From: Actinomycetes bacterium
GTDB taxonomy: Bacteria; Actinomycetota; Actinomycetes; Actinomycetales; Microbacteriaceae
DNA length: 22,312 nt
Reading direction: 5' to 3'
Assembly: GCA_023431405.1 (NCBI GenBank)
Contig: JAEYVZ010000052.1
Location: 1-22,312, forward strand
How positions within the stretch are numbered: position 1 is the stretch's first letter; each line of letters opens with the position of its first letter. Shown one piece after another: positions 7,407 to 15,266 of this stretch. Below the pieces are notes generated by a model. It worked only from the letters and a program-made list of their open reading frames with translations. It made no database searches and was not told where the DNA came from. A program made the translations under genes and the position numbers.

Positions 7407-9260
7407 TCATGTGGCGTCGACGCGCTCCGGTTCGGTCTGCAGCGCGGTGATCAGGGTGCGGGCGTCGTAGGGGCCGGTGTGGCGGCGGCCGTTGACGAAG
7501 AACGTCGGCACGGAGGTGATGTTCATCGCTTCGGCGTCGAGCATGTCGTCGCGTACGCGGGCGGTGACCTCCGCCGATTCGAGATCGCGTTCGAAGCGGG
7601 CGACGTCGAGCCCGAGCGATGCGGCCAGCCGCACGATGTCCGACGGGCGCTGGTTCTCCTGGTCGGCGAACAGGCCGCGCTCGAACTCGAAGAACTTCCC
7701 CTGCAGGCTCGCGGCCTCCGCCGCCTCGGCGCCGGCGAGGGCGTTGGGATGCTGCGTCGTGAGGGGGGCGTGCCGCCACACGTAGCGCAGCTGGTCGCCG
7801 AGCTCCTCCACCACCTCTTGGATCGAACCCGACGCCTTCAGGCAGAACTGGCACTGGAAGTCGCCGTACTCCACGATCGTGTACGGCGCGTCCGCCGGAC
7901 CCCAGATGTGGTCGCGTCTCGGGTCGATCGGGCGCACGAGCGTCTGACCGGTCTCGATGTCGGTGCGCACGGCATCCGAGATGCGGAAGATCACCGTGGC
8001 CAGGACGAAAGCGATGACCGATGCCGCGAGCACGCCGACGCGCGCCTCGTTCTGCGCGGCGGGATCATCGATGGCCAGGTCGATGATGAACAGCGAGATC
8101 GTGAATCCGATTCCGCTCAGGGCAGCCCCGCCGGCGATGCGGTCGAGGGTGAGCCCGGGGCCGAACTCACCGAGACGGAGGCGCTTGAGCAGCGCCGTCG
8201 ACCCGAAGATGCCGAGGAACTTGCCCGCCACGAGGCCCGCGACGATGCCCCACGTCAGGGGCGAGACGAGGGCGGCCGACAGGATCTCGCCGTCGATCAT
8301 GACCCCCGCATTGGCGAGGGCGAACAGCGGGAGGATGACGTACGCCACATAGGGGGCGTACGCGCTCTGGAGCCGTTCGTTGACCGAGATCGATTCGCGC
8401 AGACTGTTGGCGGCGGCCCGTGCGTACTCGGAGTTGGGCGACTGGCGGAAGGTGCGGGCGAGCTCCAGCGCATGCTCCACGTCGCGCCGGTTCGGGCGGT
8501 ACACCGGCACGAGGAGCGCGATCGCGACCCCCGCGAGCGTCGGGTGCACGCCGGAGGCGAGGAAGGCGAGCCAGACGATGATGGCGAGCGTCGCGTAGAC
8601 CGGACCGCGCCCGCCCCGCAGGTAGCGCGTGAGGTAGACGCCCACGAGCCCGACGGCGGCGATCGCGAGCGGCCACGGCGAGAACGTCTCGGTGTAGACG
8701 AGGGCGATGATGCTGAGCGCCCCGATGTCATCGACGACCGCGAGCGCCAGGAGGAAGACGCGCAGGCGCCCCGGCACGCGCGGACCCACGAGCGCCAGCG
8801 CTCCGACCAGGAATGCGGTGTCGGTCGAGATGACGACTCCCCACGCCGCCGCGTGGCCCGACGGCGCGGCGATCAGTACGAAAAGCAGGGCCGGGACCAG
8901 CAGGCCCGCGAGCGACGCGACGACCGGCACCATGGCACGCGACCAGCTGGTGAGCTCGCCGATCGCGAACTCGCGCCGCACTTCGAGCCCGACGGTGAAG
9001 AAGAAGATCGCCATGAGCGCGTCGTTCACGAGCGCGTGCAGAGTGAAGTCGAGGGTGAGGTCGGCGACACCGACCGTCAGGTGCGTCTCCCAGAAGCCGG
9101 TGTACGACGCATCGGCGGCGTTCGCCCAGGCGATCGCCGCCGCCGTCGCCAGCAGGAGCAGGAGCGCGCCGATGCGGTTCTGTCCCATGGCGCTGATGCG
9201 GGCGGCGATGGACGGGCGTGCGGGCATAGGCGGAGACGGTCTTTCTGTCGGAGTGGTCAC
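7407..9260 (-). CDS. nhaA: Na+/H+ antiporter NhaA fused to C-terminal DsbA/thioredoxin-like domain
   Basis: Residues about 15-420 are NhaA: the start NRIGALLLLLATAAAIAWAN, then FFFTVGLEVRREF, the GVVISTDTAF region, and the ion-site pair VVDDIGAL with Asp177 and Asp178. About 11-12 membrane helices are expected, exchanging Na+ for H+. Residues about 445-617 form a DsbA-like thioredoxin domain with GDFQCQFC (Cys470, Cys473) and the cis-Pro block SVPTFFVNGR. If NhaA has its usual topology, this domain faces the cytoplasm. Such NhaA-thioredoxin fusions are known in actinobacteria, but the function of the fusion is not established. The GTG at 9260 is chosen because GGTGGAG lies just upstream, though spacing is short; the ATG at 9227 is a possible alternative, 11 codons shorter. 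The frame stays open upstream to 9815 only as a GC-rich artefact across the repeat and over the divergent deacylase gene. Confidence 0.92.
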   Translation of the reverse strand: MTTPTERPSPPMPARPSIAARISAMGQNRIGALLLLLATAAAIAWANAADASYTGFWETHLTVGVADLTLDFTLHALVNDALMAIFFFTVGLEVRREFAIGELTSWSRAMVPVVASLAGLLVPALLFVLIAAPSGHAAAWGVVISTDTAFLVGALALVGPRVPGRLRVFLLALAVVDDIGALSIIALVYTETFSPWPLAIAAVGLVGVYLTRYLRGGRGPVYATLAIIVWLAFLASGVHPTLAGVAIALLVPVYRPNRRDVEHALELARTFRQSPNSEYARAAANSLRESISVNERLQSAYAPYVAYVILPLFALANAGVMIDGEILSAALVSPLTWGIVAGLVAGKFLGIFGSTALLKRLRLGEFGPGLTLDRIAGGAALSGIGFTISLFIIDLAIDDPAAQNEARVGVLAASVIAFVLATVIFRISDAVRTDIETGQTLVRPIDPRRDHIWGPADAPYTIVEYGDFQCQFCLKASGSIQEVVEELGDQLRYVWRHAPLTTQHPNALAGAEAAEAASLQGKFFEFERGLFADQENQRPSDIVRLAASLGLDVARFERDLESAEVTARVRDDMLDAEAMNITSVPTFFVNGRRHTGPYDARTLITALQTEPERVDAT

Positions 9261-9280
9261 AGTCTCCACCCGGAGCCCCC

Positions 9281-9376
9281 CGACGTCCAGGGGCACCGAC
9301 GTCCCAGGGCCCCGACGTGCAGGGGCGCCGACGTGCAGGGGCGCCGACGTGCAGGGGCTCCCGGCGTGCAGGGCCG
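9281..9376. repeat. 16-bp tandem repeat, six units, in the nhaA/deacylase divergent intergenic region
   Basis: Six consecutive 16-bp units start at 9281, 9297, 9313, 9329, 9345 and 9361. Units 3 and 4 are identical (CGACGTGCAGGGGCGC), unit 5 differs in one base, units 1 and 2 have CGACGTCC at the start, and unit 6 is the most diverged (CCGGCGTGCAGGGCCG). The array fills 96 of the 141 bp between the two divergent start codons, so it must overlap or abut both promoters. It could be a variable-number repeat or a multi-site operator. Confidence 0.9.
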
Positions 9377-9389
9377 GCGTCGATGGCTC

Positions 9390-9395
9390 TACGCT
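9390..9395 (+). promoter_or_regulatory. Candidate -10 element for a leaderless deacylase mRNA
   Basis: TACGCT at 9390-9395 matches an actinobacterial -10 hexamer and ends 6 bp before the ATG at 9402. Transcription would then start at or next to the A of the ATG. No Shine-Dalgarno sequence precedes this ATG, which fits a leaderless message. The -35 region would fall in the last unit of the 16-bp repeat and has no good match. Confidence 0.4.
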
Positions 9396-9401
9396 GACCG
9401 T

Positions 9402-9884
9402 ATGACGCCTCCCGAGCTCCTTCCCGCCCGCAGCCGTCTGGTTCACGAAGCGCTGCGGGCCGCCGGCATCCCGGGCGAGATCATCGTCCTCCCCGATGCG
9501 GCGTCCACGGCCGCCCTCGCCGCCGAGGCATTGGGCGTCGAGGTGGGCGCGATCGCCAACAGCCTCGTCTTCTGGTCGGATGACGAACCGCTCCTGGTGA
9601 TGACCAGCGGTGCCCACCGCGTCGACACGAAGGCGCTCGCCGAGCGCCTCGGTCGCCGAAGCATCCAGCGGGCCAGCGTCGACCAGGTGCGTGAGGCGAC
9701 CGGGCAGGCCATCGGCGGCGTCGCACCCACCGGACACCCGACGCCGCTCACGACCGTCGTCGACGAGGCTCTGGCCGCCTACCCGGAGATCTGGGCGGCA
9801 GGCGGCACACCGCACACCGTCTTCCCGCTGACGTTCGACCAGCTCGTGTCGCTGACCGGCGGCGAGGTCGTCGCGGTCGACTGA
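9402..9884 (+). CDS. YbaK/ProX-family aminoacyl-tRNA deacylase
   Basis: The 160-residue product is a single-domain member of the YbaK/EbsC/ProX group, which hydrolyses mischarged tRNAs (for example Ala- or Cys-tRNA-Pro) in trans. Visible family blocks are AALGVEVGAIANSLVFW-like (residues about 40-55), the SGAHRVDTKALAERLG stretch, VREATGQAIGGVAPTGHP and the C-terminal WAAGGTPHTVFPLT. Length matches free-standing deacylases. It is divergent from nhaA and converges on the glycosidase gene with a 16-bp gap and no visible terminator. Which mischarged tRNA it edits cannot be read from sequence alone. Confidence 0.88.
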   Translation: MTPPELLPARSRLVHEALRAAGIPGEIIVLPDAASTAALAAEALGVEVGAIANSLVFWSDDEPLLVMTSGAHRVDTKALAERLGRRSIQRASVDQVREATGQAIGGVAPTGHPTPLTTVVDEALAAYPEIWAAGGTPHTVFPLTFDQLVSLTGGEVVAVD

Positions 9885-9900
9885 CCCCGCCGCCCAGGCC

Positions 9901-11811
9901 TCAGCCCGACGTGCGGAGAACGTCCCACGCCGTCACCGCCGCCGCCGCAGACCACGCCTGCGGGCGGCACGCGGCCGGGTACGGTGCCGGGGCGACGACG
10001 TCGGCGGCATCGTCACCGGCGTGCAGCTCCGGCATCCGATAGTCGAAGCTCTCCGCCGCATCGAGAAGCCCGGCAACGACGGCGCGTGCATCGTCGTGGC
10101 GGCCGGCCTGCGCCATGCCGCGCGCGACGATCGCGCTGTCGTGGGTCCACACGCTCCCGCCGTGGTAGCTGAGGGGCCAATAGCCGGCCGCGTCCGACGA
10201 CAGCGTGCGAAGGCCGAACCCCGACGACATCGAGTGCCCGACGAGCAGCGCCGAGACGGCTGCTTCCTCCTCCGGGTCGAGGATGCCGGTGCCGAGCAGA
10301 TGTCCGGCGTTCGTCGTGAGGGTGTCGACGGCGCGGCCGTCGCGGTCGAGGGCGATCGCGGGGTAGCGACCCTCGGGCGTCGTCACCCAGAACCGCTCCG
10401 CGAAGCGCTGCTTGAGCCGTTCCGCCCAGGCGCGCAGGCGGTCGCCGCCGGGCCGTCCGAACCGATCGAGGAGGCCGGCGGCGCCGATCGCCGCTTCGTA
10501 CGCGTATCCCTGCACCTCGCACAGCGCGATGGGTCCTTCCGCGAGGCTGCCGTCGCGCCACTGGATGGAGTCGCCGGAGTCCTTCCACCCCTGGTTCGAC
10601 AGGCCATGCCCCGTCTCGTCGACGTAGTCGAGGAAGCCGTCGTCGCCGGCGCTGTCGAGCACCCACTCCATGGCCCGCTCGAGGTTCGGCAGGAGCAGCT
10701 CGACGTCGGCTTCCGGCATCCCGTGCTGTGCGGCCTCGGCGAGGAGGCACACCCACAGCGGCGTCGCGTCGACCGTGCCGTAGTACAGCGGAGGAAGCAC
10801 GATGCCCTCACCCGGCATGCTGAGGGTGCCTGCGCGCAGCTCGTGCATGATCTTCCCGGGCTGTTCGGCCGTCGCCGGGTCGGTGTTCTCTCCCTGGAGG
10901 CGCGCCAGCACGCGCAGCGTGGAAGCGGCGATCGAGGCGTCGAGGGGGAGGAGCAGCCGCGCCGCCCACAGCGAGTCACGCCCGAACAGGGTGAAGAACC
11001 AGGGAGCGCCGGCGGCGAAGAACACGTCTTCGGGATGCTCCGGCAGCGTGAGCCGCAGCGCCGCCAGGTCGCCCAGTGCGCGGTGCAGCCAGCGCTGCAC
11101 GCGAGGATCGCCCGCGTCTGTATCACGCGCGGGAGTCGCGATCCGCTCGGCCCAGGGAGGCGGTGCCGTCACGCCCCGCACGACGAGCGACGGGTCGGTG
11201 AAGGTCGCGGTCCATTCGGCCTGCGCGGCGCCGAAGGCGGGCACCTCGAGGGTCCAGTCGAGGCGGATGTCGTCGCCGATGCTCGCGCGTGCCGCCCCGG
11301 AGCTCACCGACAGCACGGCGCCGGCGTGCGCCGCCGTCACCCGGTCGCCGTCGTGCGAGAGGCCGACCCCCGAGGCGGGACGGGCCCCTGCCTTGACGTC
11401 CTGCAGCGGCGAGAAGTCGGGGCGGATGTGCGTGCGCAGGTGCACCGTGACCGGCTCGGCAAGATGCGAGCGCACGGTCAGCGTCTCGGTCACACGTCCG
11501 TCGGAGACCGTGCGCACGCGTTCGAGGCGCACCTTGGGGTCGGGAAACGGGTCGTCGACGCCCCGCAGCAGCGCGTCGAAGCGCACCCGCGCCGCCGTCG
11601 GCGCCGTCCACCGCACCCACTCCGGTCGCGTGAACACGCCATCGGAGCCGGCGTAGGTCACCGACACCGTACGGATGAAGCGGGTGTCGCCGTGGAAGAC
11701 ACCGTCGATCGGCGCCTCTCCCATGTCGCCGTCGTCTCCCGACCACGCCTGCGTCGGCGCGGTCAGCGCCACCACCCGATCTGCGAGGAACGGCTGCAAT
11801 CCGCCCGTCAT
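9901..11811 (-). CDS. Glycogen debranching-type amylo-alpha-1,6-glucosidase family protein
   Basis: The 636-residue product has an N-terminal beta-rich domain (residues about 1-230; QPFLADRVVALTAP, GVFHGDTRFIRTVSV) of the glycogen debranching enzyme N-terminal type, followed by an (alpha/alpha)6-barrel glycosidase domain. Conserved barrel motifs are PWFFTLFGRDSLWAARLLLP, GKIMHELR, YYGTVDATPLWV, NQGWKDSGDSI, CEVQGYAYEA, TTNAGHLLGTGI and GGSVWTHDSAIVARGM. There is no signal peptide, so it acts in the cytoplasm. Its ATG overlaps the stop of the upstream permease gene (ATGA), which makes it the last gene of the sugar ABC operon. It probably hydrolyses the imported oligosaccharide; alpha-1,6-glucan specificity is a family-based guess, as many members of this group have unknown substrates. 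Confidence 0.85.
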   Translation of the reverse strand: MTGGLQPFLADRVVALTAPTQAWSGDDGDMGEAPIDGVFHGDTRFIRTVSVTYAGSDGVFTRPEWVRWTAPTAARVRFDALLRGVDDPFPDPKVRLERVRTVSDGRVTETLTVRSHLAEPVTVHLRTHIRPDFSPLQDVKAGARPASGVGLSHDGDRVTAAHAGAVLSVSSGAARASIGDDIRLDWTLEVPAFGAAQAEWTATFTDPSLVVRGVTAPPPWAERIATPARDTDAGDPRVQRWLHRALGDLAALRLTLPEHPEDVFFAAGAPWFFTLFGRDSLWAARLLLPLDASIAASTLRVLARLQGENTDPATAEQPGKIMHELRAGTLSMPGEGIVLPPLYYGTVDATPLWVCLLAEAAQHGMPEADVELLLPNLERAMEWVLDSAGDDGFLDYVDETGHGLSNQGWKDSGDSIQWRDGSLAEGPIALCEVQGYAYEAAIGAAGLLDRFGRPGGDRLRAWAERLKQRFAERFWVTTPEGRYPAIALDRDGRAVDTLTTNAGHLLGTGILDPEEEAAVSALLVGHSMSSGFGLRTLSSDAAGYWPLSYHGGSVWTHDSAIVARGMAQAGRHDDARAVVAGLLDAAESFDYRMPELHAGDDAADVVAPAPYPAACRPQAWSAAAAVTAWDVLRTSG

Positions 11812-12719
11812 CCCTTCACTGCCCCTTCACTCGTGTTCATGATCCGCTTCTGGAAGATGAAGAACAGCACCGCGACGGGGATCGTCATGATCGCCGCGGC
11901 GGCGAGCTTCAGCGGATACTGCGTGCCCTGACTCAGCTGCCCGGATGCCAGCGACGCCACGCCCTTGGTGAGCGTCGTCAGCTCCGGCGACTGCGTGGAG
12001 ATGATGAAGTGACTGAGCTCGTTCCACGACCCCTGGAACGAGAGGATCACGATCGTGATGAGCGCCGGACGCGCCATCGGCAGCACGATCGACCAGAACA
12101 CGCGGAAGGTGCCGGCGCCGTCGATCCGTGCCTGCTCTTCGACGGAGGCGGGGATCGACTCGAAGAAGTTCTTCATGATGAACACGCCCGCGGCATCCAC
12201 GAGCAGCGGCAGGATCATGCCCGCGTACGAGTCGTACAGGCCGAGCTGGTTCAGCACGAGGAACTTGGGGATGAGCAGCACGACCGCCGGCACCGCCATG
12301 ACGGCGACCACGAGGGCGAAGATCACGCCGCGCCCTCGGAAGGTGAGCCGTGCGAGGGCGTACCCGGCGAGCGACACGAAGAACACGCGTCCGAGGGTGA
12401 CCGCGATGGTCACGACCGTCGAGTTCACGAACCACAGCGGGAAGTCGCTGAAGAGGAACAGCCGTTCGTACGCCGCCGTCGTGAAGGTCTGCGGGATGAG
12501 CGAGATGGGGCTCGACGCGGCCTCGGGCTCGGTCTTGAACGACGTCGCCACCTGCACCAGGAAGGGGTAGATGTAGACGAGGGAGATCAGGGCCAGCAGG
12601 CCGTAGAGGAGCGCCTGACCGGTCGCGCTTCGCAGGGTGATCCGCCGGCGACGGCGGGGCAGCTGCACGGCGGCGGCGGTCACGGTCGCCGGCGGCACGG
12701 ACACGTCGCTCGTGGTCAT
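11808..12719 (-). CDS. Carbohydrate ABC transporter permease (MalG type)
   Basis: The 303-residue inner-membrane protein has about six helices, starting at ALLYGLLALISLVYIYPFLV. It carries the cytoplasmic EAA loop VEEQARIDGAGTFRVFWSIV..LPMARP that docks onto the ATPase, and a typical MalG-family C-terminus (FFIFQKRIMNTSEGAVKG). It forms the translocation pore with the other permease. The ATG at 12719 overlaps the preceding stop by ATGA, and its own stop overlaps the glycosidase start, so the three genes are translationally coupled. The imported sugar is not identifiable from this subunit. Confidence 0.93.
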   Translation of the reverse strand: MTTSDVSVPPATVTAAAVQLPRRRRRITLRSATGQALLYGLLALISLVYIYPFLVQVATSFKTEPEAASSPISLIPQTFTTAAYERLFLFSDFPLWFVNSTVVTIAVTLGRVFFVSLAGYALARLTFRGRGVIFALVVAVMAVPAVVLLIPKFLVLNQLGLYDSYAGMILPLLVDAAGVFIMKNFFESIPASVEEQARIDGAGTFRVFWSIVLPMARPALITIVILSFQGSWNELSHFIISTQSPELTTLTKGVASLASGQLSQGTQYPLKLAAAAIMTIPVAVLFFIFQKRIMNTSEGAVKG

Positions 12720-13849
12720 GGCCGGCCACCCTTCTGGTAGGTGCTGCTCTGGTAGGCGCGGATGCGGCGTCGCGACACCTTGCGATCGCGCAGCACCCAT
12801 CGCTGGAAGATCGTGAAGACGATGATGATGAGGAACAGGACGAACGCGATCGCCGCGCCGATTCCCCAGTCCTGGTTCTGGAAGGCCGCCTGGTACGACA
12901 GGTACGCCGGGGTGAGGGTCGTCTTGGACGGTCCGCCGCGCGTGCCCGTGTAGATCTGGTCGAACACCTGCCAGCACCCGATGAGCCCCAGGGTGATCAC
13001 TGTGAAGACGATGGGTCGCAGCTGGGGCAGGGTGATGTACCAGAACCGCTGCCACGCGTTCGCCCCGTCCATGAGGCCCGCCTCGGTGAGCTCGTAGCCC
13101 ACGTTCTGCAGGCCCGCCACGAACAGCAGCATGAAGGTGCCGCTCGTCGTGAACACCGCCATGAGGATGAGGGCCGACATCGCCACCGAGGGGCCGGCCA
13201 GCCACTCCCACCACGACAGCCCGAGGAAGTCGTTCTGCGTGAGCCAGTCGGGTCCGCGGGTGACCCCGAGGCCGCTCAGCGCGATGTGCACGATGCCGCG
13301 CGGCTCGTCGAACCAGTTGGGGCCCTGCACGCCGAACCACCGCAGGATCGCGTTGACCGGGCCGGCGAAGCTGAACAGGAACAGCCACAGCACGGTGATG
13401 GCCACCGAGCTCGTGACCGACGGGAAGTAGAACGCCGTGCGGAAGAAGCCGCGGGCGCGCAGGATGCGGCGGCTGACGAGCACGGCGAGGAACAGCGACA
13501 GCGCGGTCTGCAGCGGTACGACCAGCAGCACGTACCAGGTGTTGTTGCGCAGCGCTGTGCCGAAGTCACGGGTGCGCAGGCCACCGCCGGTGGTCAGCTC
13601 CACATAGTTGGCGCCGCCGACGAAGTTGACGTTCGAGGAGAACGGGCTCCCGCGACCCGACCAGTCGGAGAAGCTGACCCACAGGGCCATGAGCACGGGG
13701 GCGAAGAGGAACGTCCCGAGGATGAGGATCACCGGCGAGACGAACAGCCAGCCCGCCGCGGCCTCCCCGCGACGCACCCCGCCGGAGCGGGGGCGTCTCG
13801 AGGAGGCCGTGCGGGCCGGCTTCGCGGCCGGAGCGGCAGGCGCGGTCAT
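12716..13849 (-). CDS. Carbohydrate ABC transporter permease (MalF type)
   Basis: The 377-residue inner-membrane subunit has a basic Ala/Arg-rich N-terminus, first helix GWLFVSPVILILGTFLFAPV, and an EAA loop YELTEAGLMDGANAWQRFWY..LPQLRP. It is longer than typical 300-residue permeases because of an extended segment (about residues 175-230) between two helices that is rich in Trp and Gly and probably faces outward. The ATG at 13849 lies 4 bp after the stop of the binding-protein gene. An open frame continues upstream over that gene but is a shadow of it. No ATPase gene lies in the operon, so an unlinked MsiK-type ATPase is likely shared. Confidence 0.92.
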   Translation of the reverse strand: MTAPAAPAAKPARTASSRRPRSGGVRRGEAAAGWLFVSPVILILGTFLFAPVLMALWVSFSDWSGRGSPFSSNVNFVGGANYVELTTGGGLRTRDFGTALRNNTWYVLLVVPLQTALSLFLAVLVSRRILRARGFFRTAFYFPSVTSSVAITVLWLFLFSFAGPVNAILRWFGVQGPNWFDEPRGIVHIALSGLGVTRGPDWLTQNDFLGLSWWEWLAGPSVAMSALILMAVFTTSGTFMLLFVAGLQNVGYELTEAGLMDGANAWQRFWYITLPQLRPIVFTVITLGLIGCWQVFDQIYTGTRGGPSKTTLTPAYLSYQAAFQNQDWGIGAAIAFVLFLIIIVFTIFQRWVLRDRKVSRRRIRAYQSSTYQKGGRP

Positions 13850-13853
13850 GGTG

Positions 13854-15110
13854 TCAGCCGACGATGGCCTCGAGGTTCGACTGCACCGAGTCGAGGATCT
13901 CCTTCGGGTCGCCCGTCTCGAGCGTCTGCAGCTGGGCGTTGAAGTCGGTGATGACCTCGCCCGCACCCTTGTTGGTGGGAACGCCCTGCGCGTACTCGGA
14001 TCCGTCGAGGAAGGCCACGAGGTTCTCGTTGTCGGCCTTCCACTGCTCTGCGGCCGATTCGACCGACGGCATCGGGCCGAAGGCATCGGAGAACTTCAGC
14101 TGCTGCTCGGCGCTGGTGAGGTATTCGACCAGGTCGAGTGCCGCCTGCTGGTTGGGGCTGTCGGCGGCCATGCCCCAGCAGTTGGTGAACTGCAGCGTGC
14201 CCTTGCCTGCGGGGCCTGCGGGCAGCTGCACCACCTTCGCGTCGACGTCGGGGTAGTCGCCGAGTGCGCCGGTGATCCAGTTGCCCTCGATGGTCATGGC
14301 GCCGAGCTCCTTGCCGAACGCCTCGCCGCCCCATCCGGCTCCGACATCGGCCGCGTAGGCGAAGGTGCCGTCCTTCAGGTGCTCCTGGACGTAGGTGAGG
14401 GCCTCGACGTTGGCGTCGCTGTTCGCTTCTGCCGTCATGCCGTCCTCGGAGACGAGGCGTCCTCCGGCCTGCGCCATGAATGCGCCGATGCGCGCGTACT
14501 CGCCGCCGAAGACGAGACCCGTCGTGTCGCCCGTGGTCAGCTTCTCGGCGACGGATGCCAGGTCGTCCCAGGTCTGGGGCACGTCGGCGTCGGTGAGGCC
14601 CGCGTCGTCCCAGAGGCCTGCGTTGATGATCAGCTGCAGGGTCGAGAAGTCCTTCGGGGCGCAGTAGAACGAGCCGTCGTACGTGAAGTTCGCCACGAGC
14701 GACGGGTAGAAGTCGTCTTTGTTCGACAGCAGGTCGCCGTACGCCTGGAGCGAGCCGTTGTCGGCGAAGCCGGCCAGCTGGTCGGTGCCGAGGTAGAACA
14801 GGTCGGGCGGGGAGCCTGCGGCGAAGCCCTGCGAGAGCTGCTGGGCGAGGTCGGTGGCGGCGACGACCTCCGCGTCGACGCCGGAATCGGCCGACCAGGC
14901 GGCGACGGCGTCTTTGACGGCCGTGGTCTCGGCATCGCCGCTCGAACCGATGAGGATCGTGAGGCCGTCGTCGGATGAGGTGAGTTCGCTCGCCGACCCG
15001 CTCTCCGAGGGCGTGTCGGTGAAGCCCTGACCGCATCCGGTGAGGACGAGCGCGGTCACGACCGCGAGTCCTCCGGTTGCGAGCAGCGTGCGTGCTGTGT
15101 GTCGCGTCAT
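13854..15110 (-). CDS. Sugar ABC transporter substrate-binding lipoprotein
   Basis: The 418-residue product has a lipoprotein signal peptide: Arg-containing n-region, hydrophobic LLATGGLAVVTALVL and lipobox LTGC with Cys26 as the lipidated residue. The mature part is a family-1 extracellular solute-binding protein with TILIGSSGDAETTAVKDAV, a GSPPDLFYLGTDQLAGF block and TIEGNWITGAL, as in maltose or oligosaccharide binding proteins. It captures sugar outside the membrane and delivers it to the two permeases. A strong AAAGGAG lies 5-6 nt before the ATG. It is the first gene of the operon, and the leader upstream holds two LacI-type operators, so it is likely repressed by the divergent LacI protein. 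Ligand unknown. Confidence 0.94.
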   Translation of the reverse strand: MTRHTARTLLATGGLAVVTALVLTGCGQGFTDTPSESGSASELTSSDDGLTILIGSSGDAETTAVKDAVAAWSADSGVDAEVVAATDLAQQLSQGFAAGSPPDLFYLGTDQLAGFADNGSLQAYGDLLSNKDDFYPSLVANFTYDGSFYCAPKDFSTLQLIINAGLWDDAGLTDADVPQTWDDLASVAEKLTTGDTTGLVFGGEYARIGAFMAQAGGRLVSEDGMTAEANSDANVEALTYVQEHLKDGTFAYAADVGAGWGGEAFGKELGAMTIEGNWITGALGDYPDVDAKVVQLPAGPAGKGTLQFTNCWGMAADSPNQQAALDLVEYLTSAEQQLKFSDAFGPMPSVESAAEQWKADNENLVAFLDGSEYAQGVPTNKGAGEVITDFNAQLQTLETGDPKEILDSVQSNLEAIVG

Positions 15111-15162
15111 CGCATCTCCTTTGATGTGGGACCCGCTGGGGGTGCCGTGGGGGTGCCGGCGC

Positions 15163-15174
15163 TTGATCGTTCAA
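15163..15174. promoter_or_regulatory. LacI-type operator, site 1
   Basis: TTGATCGTTCAA has symmetric TTGA/TCAA arms around a TCGT core, as expected for a LacI-family binding site. It is 53 bp upstream of the binding-protein ATG and is repeated exactly 33 bp further on. The divergent gene encodes a LacI regulator. Confidence 0.75.
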
Positions 15175-15194
15175 ATCGGCGCGTCGCGCGTCTC

Positions 15195-15208
15195 TTTGAT
15201 CGTTCAAA
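15195..15208. promoter_or_regulatory. LacI-type operator, site 2
   Basis: TTTGATCGTTCAAA repeats the 12-bp core of site 1 with one extra symmetric base pair on each side. The 33-bp spacing is about three helical turns, so two dimers would sit on the same DNA face. It is 58 bp upstream of the lacI-type gene, so it can serve autoregulation as well as operon repression. Confidence 0.78.
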
Positions 15209-15266
15209 CTGTGGGATAGTTGCCAAGATAGAGCCCTGCCCGGCGGCCCGTCAAGGCCAGGAGACG

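Noticed and set aside
9261..9815. N-terminal extension of the NhaA frame upstream of 9260
   Set aside because: It runs through the 16-bp repeat and antisense over the deacylase gene; NhaA homology begins near 9227 and a ribosome site lies just before 9260.
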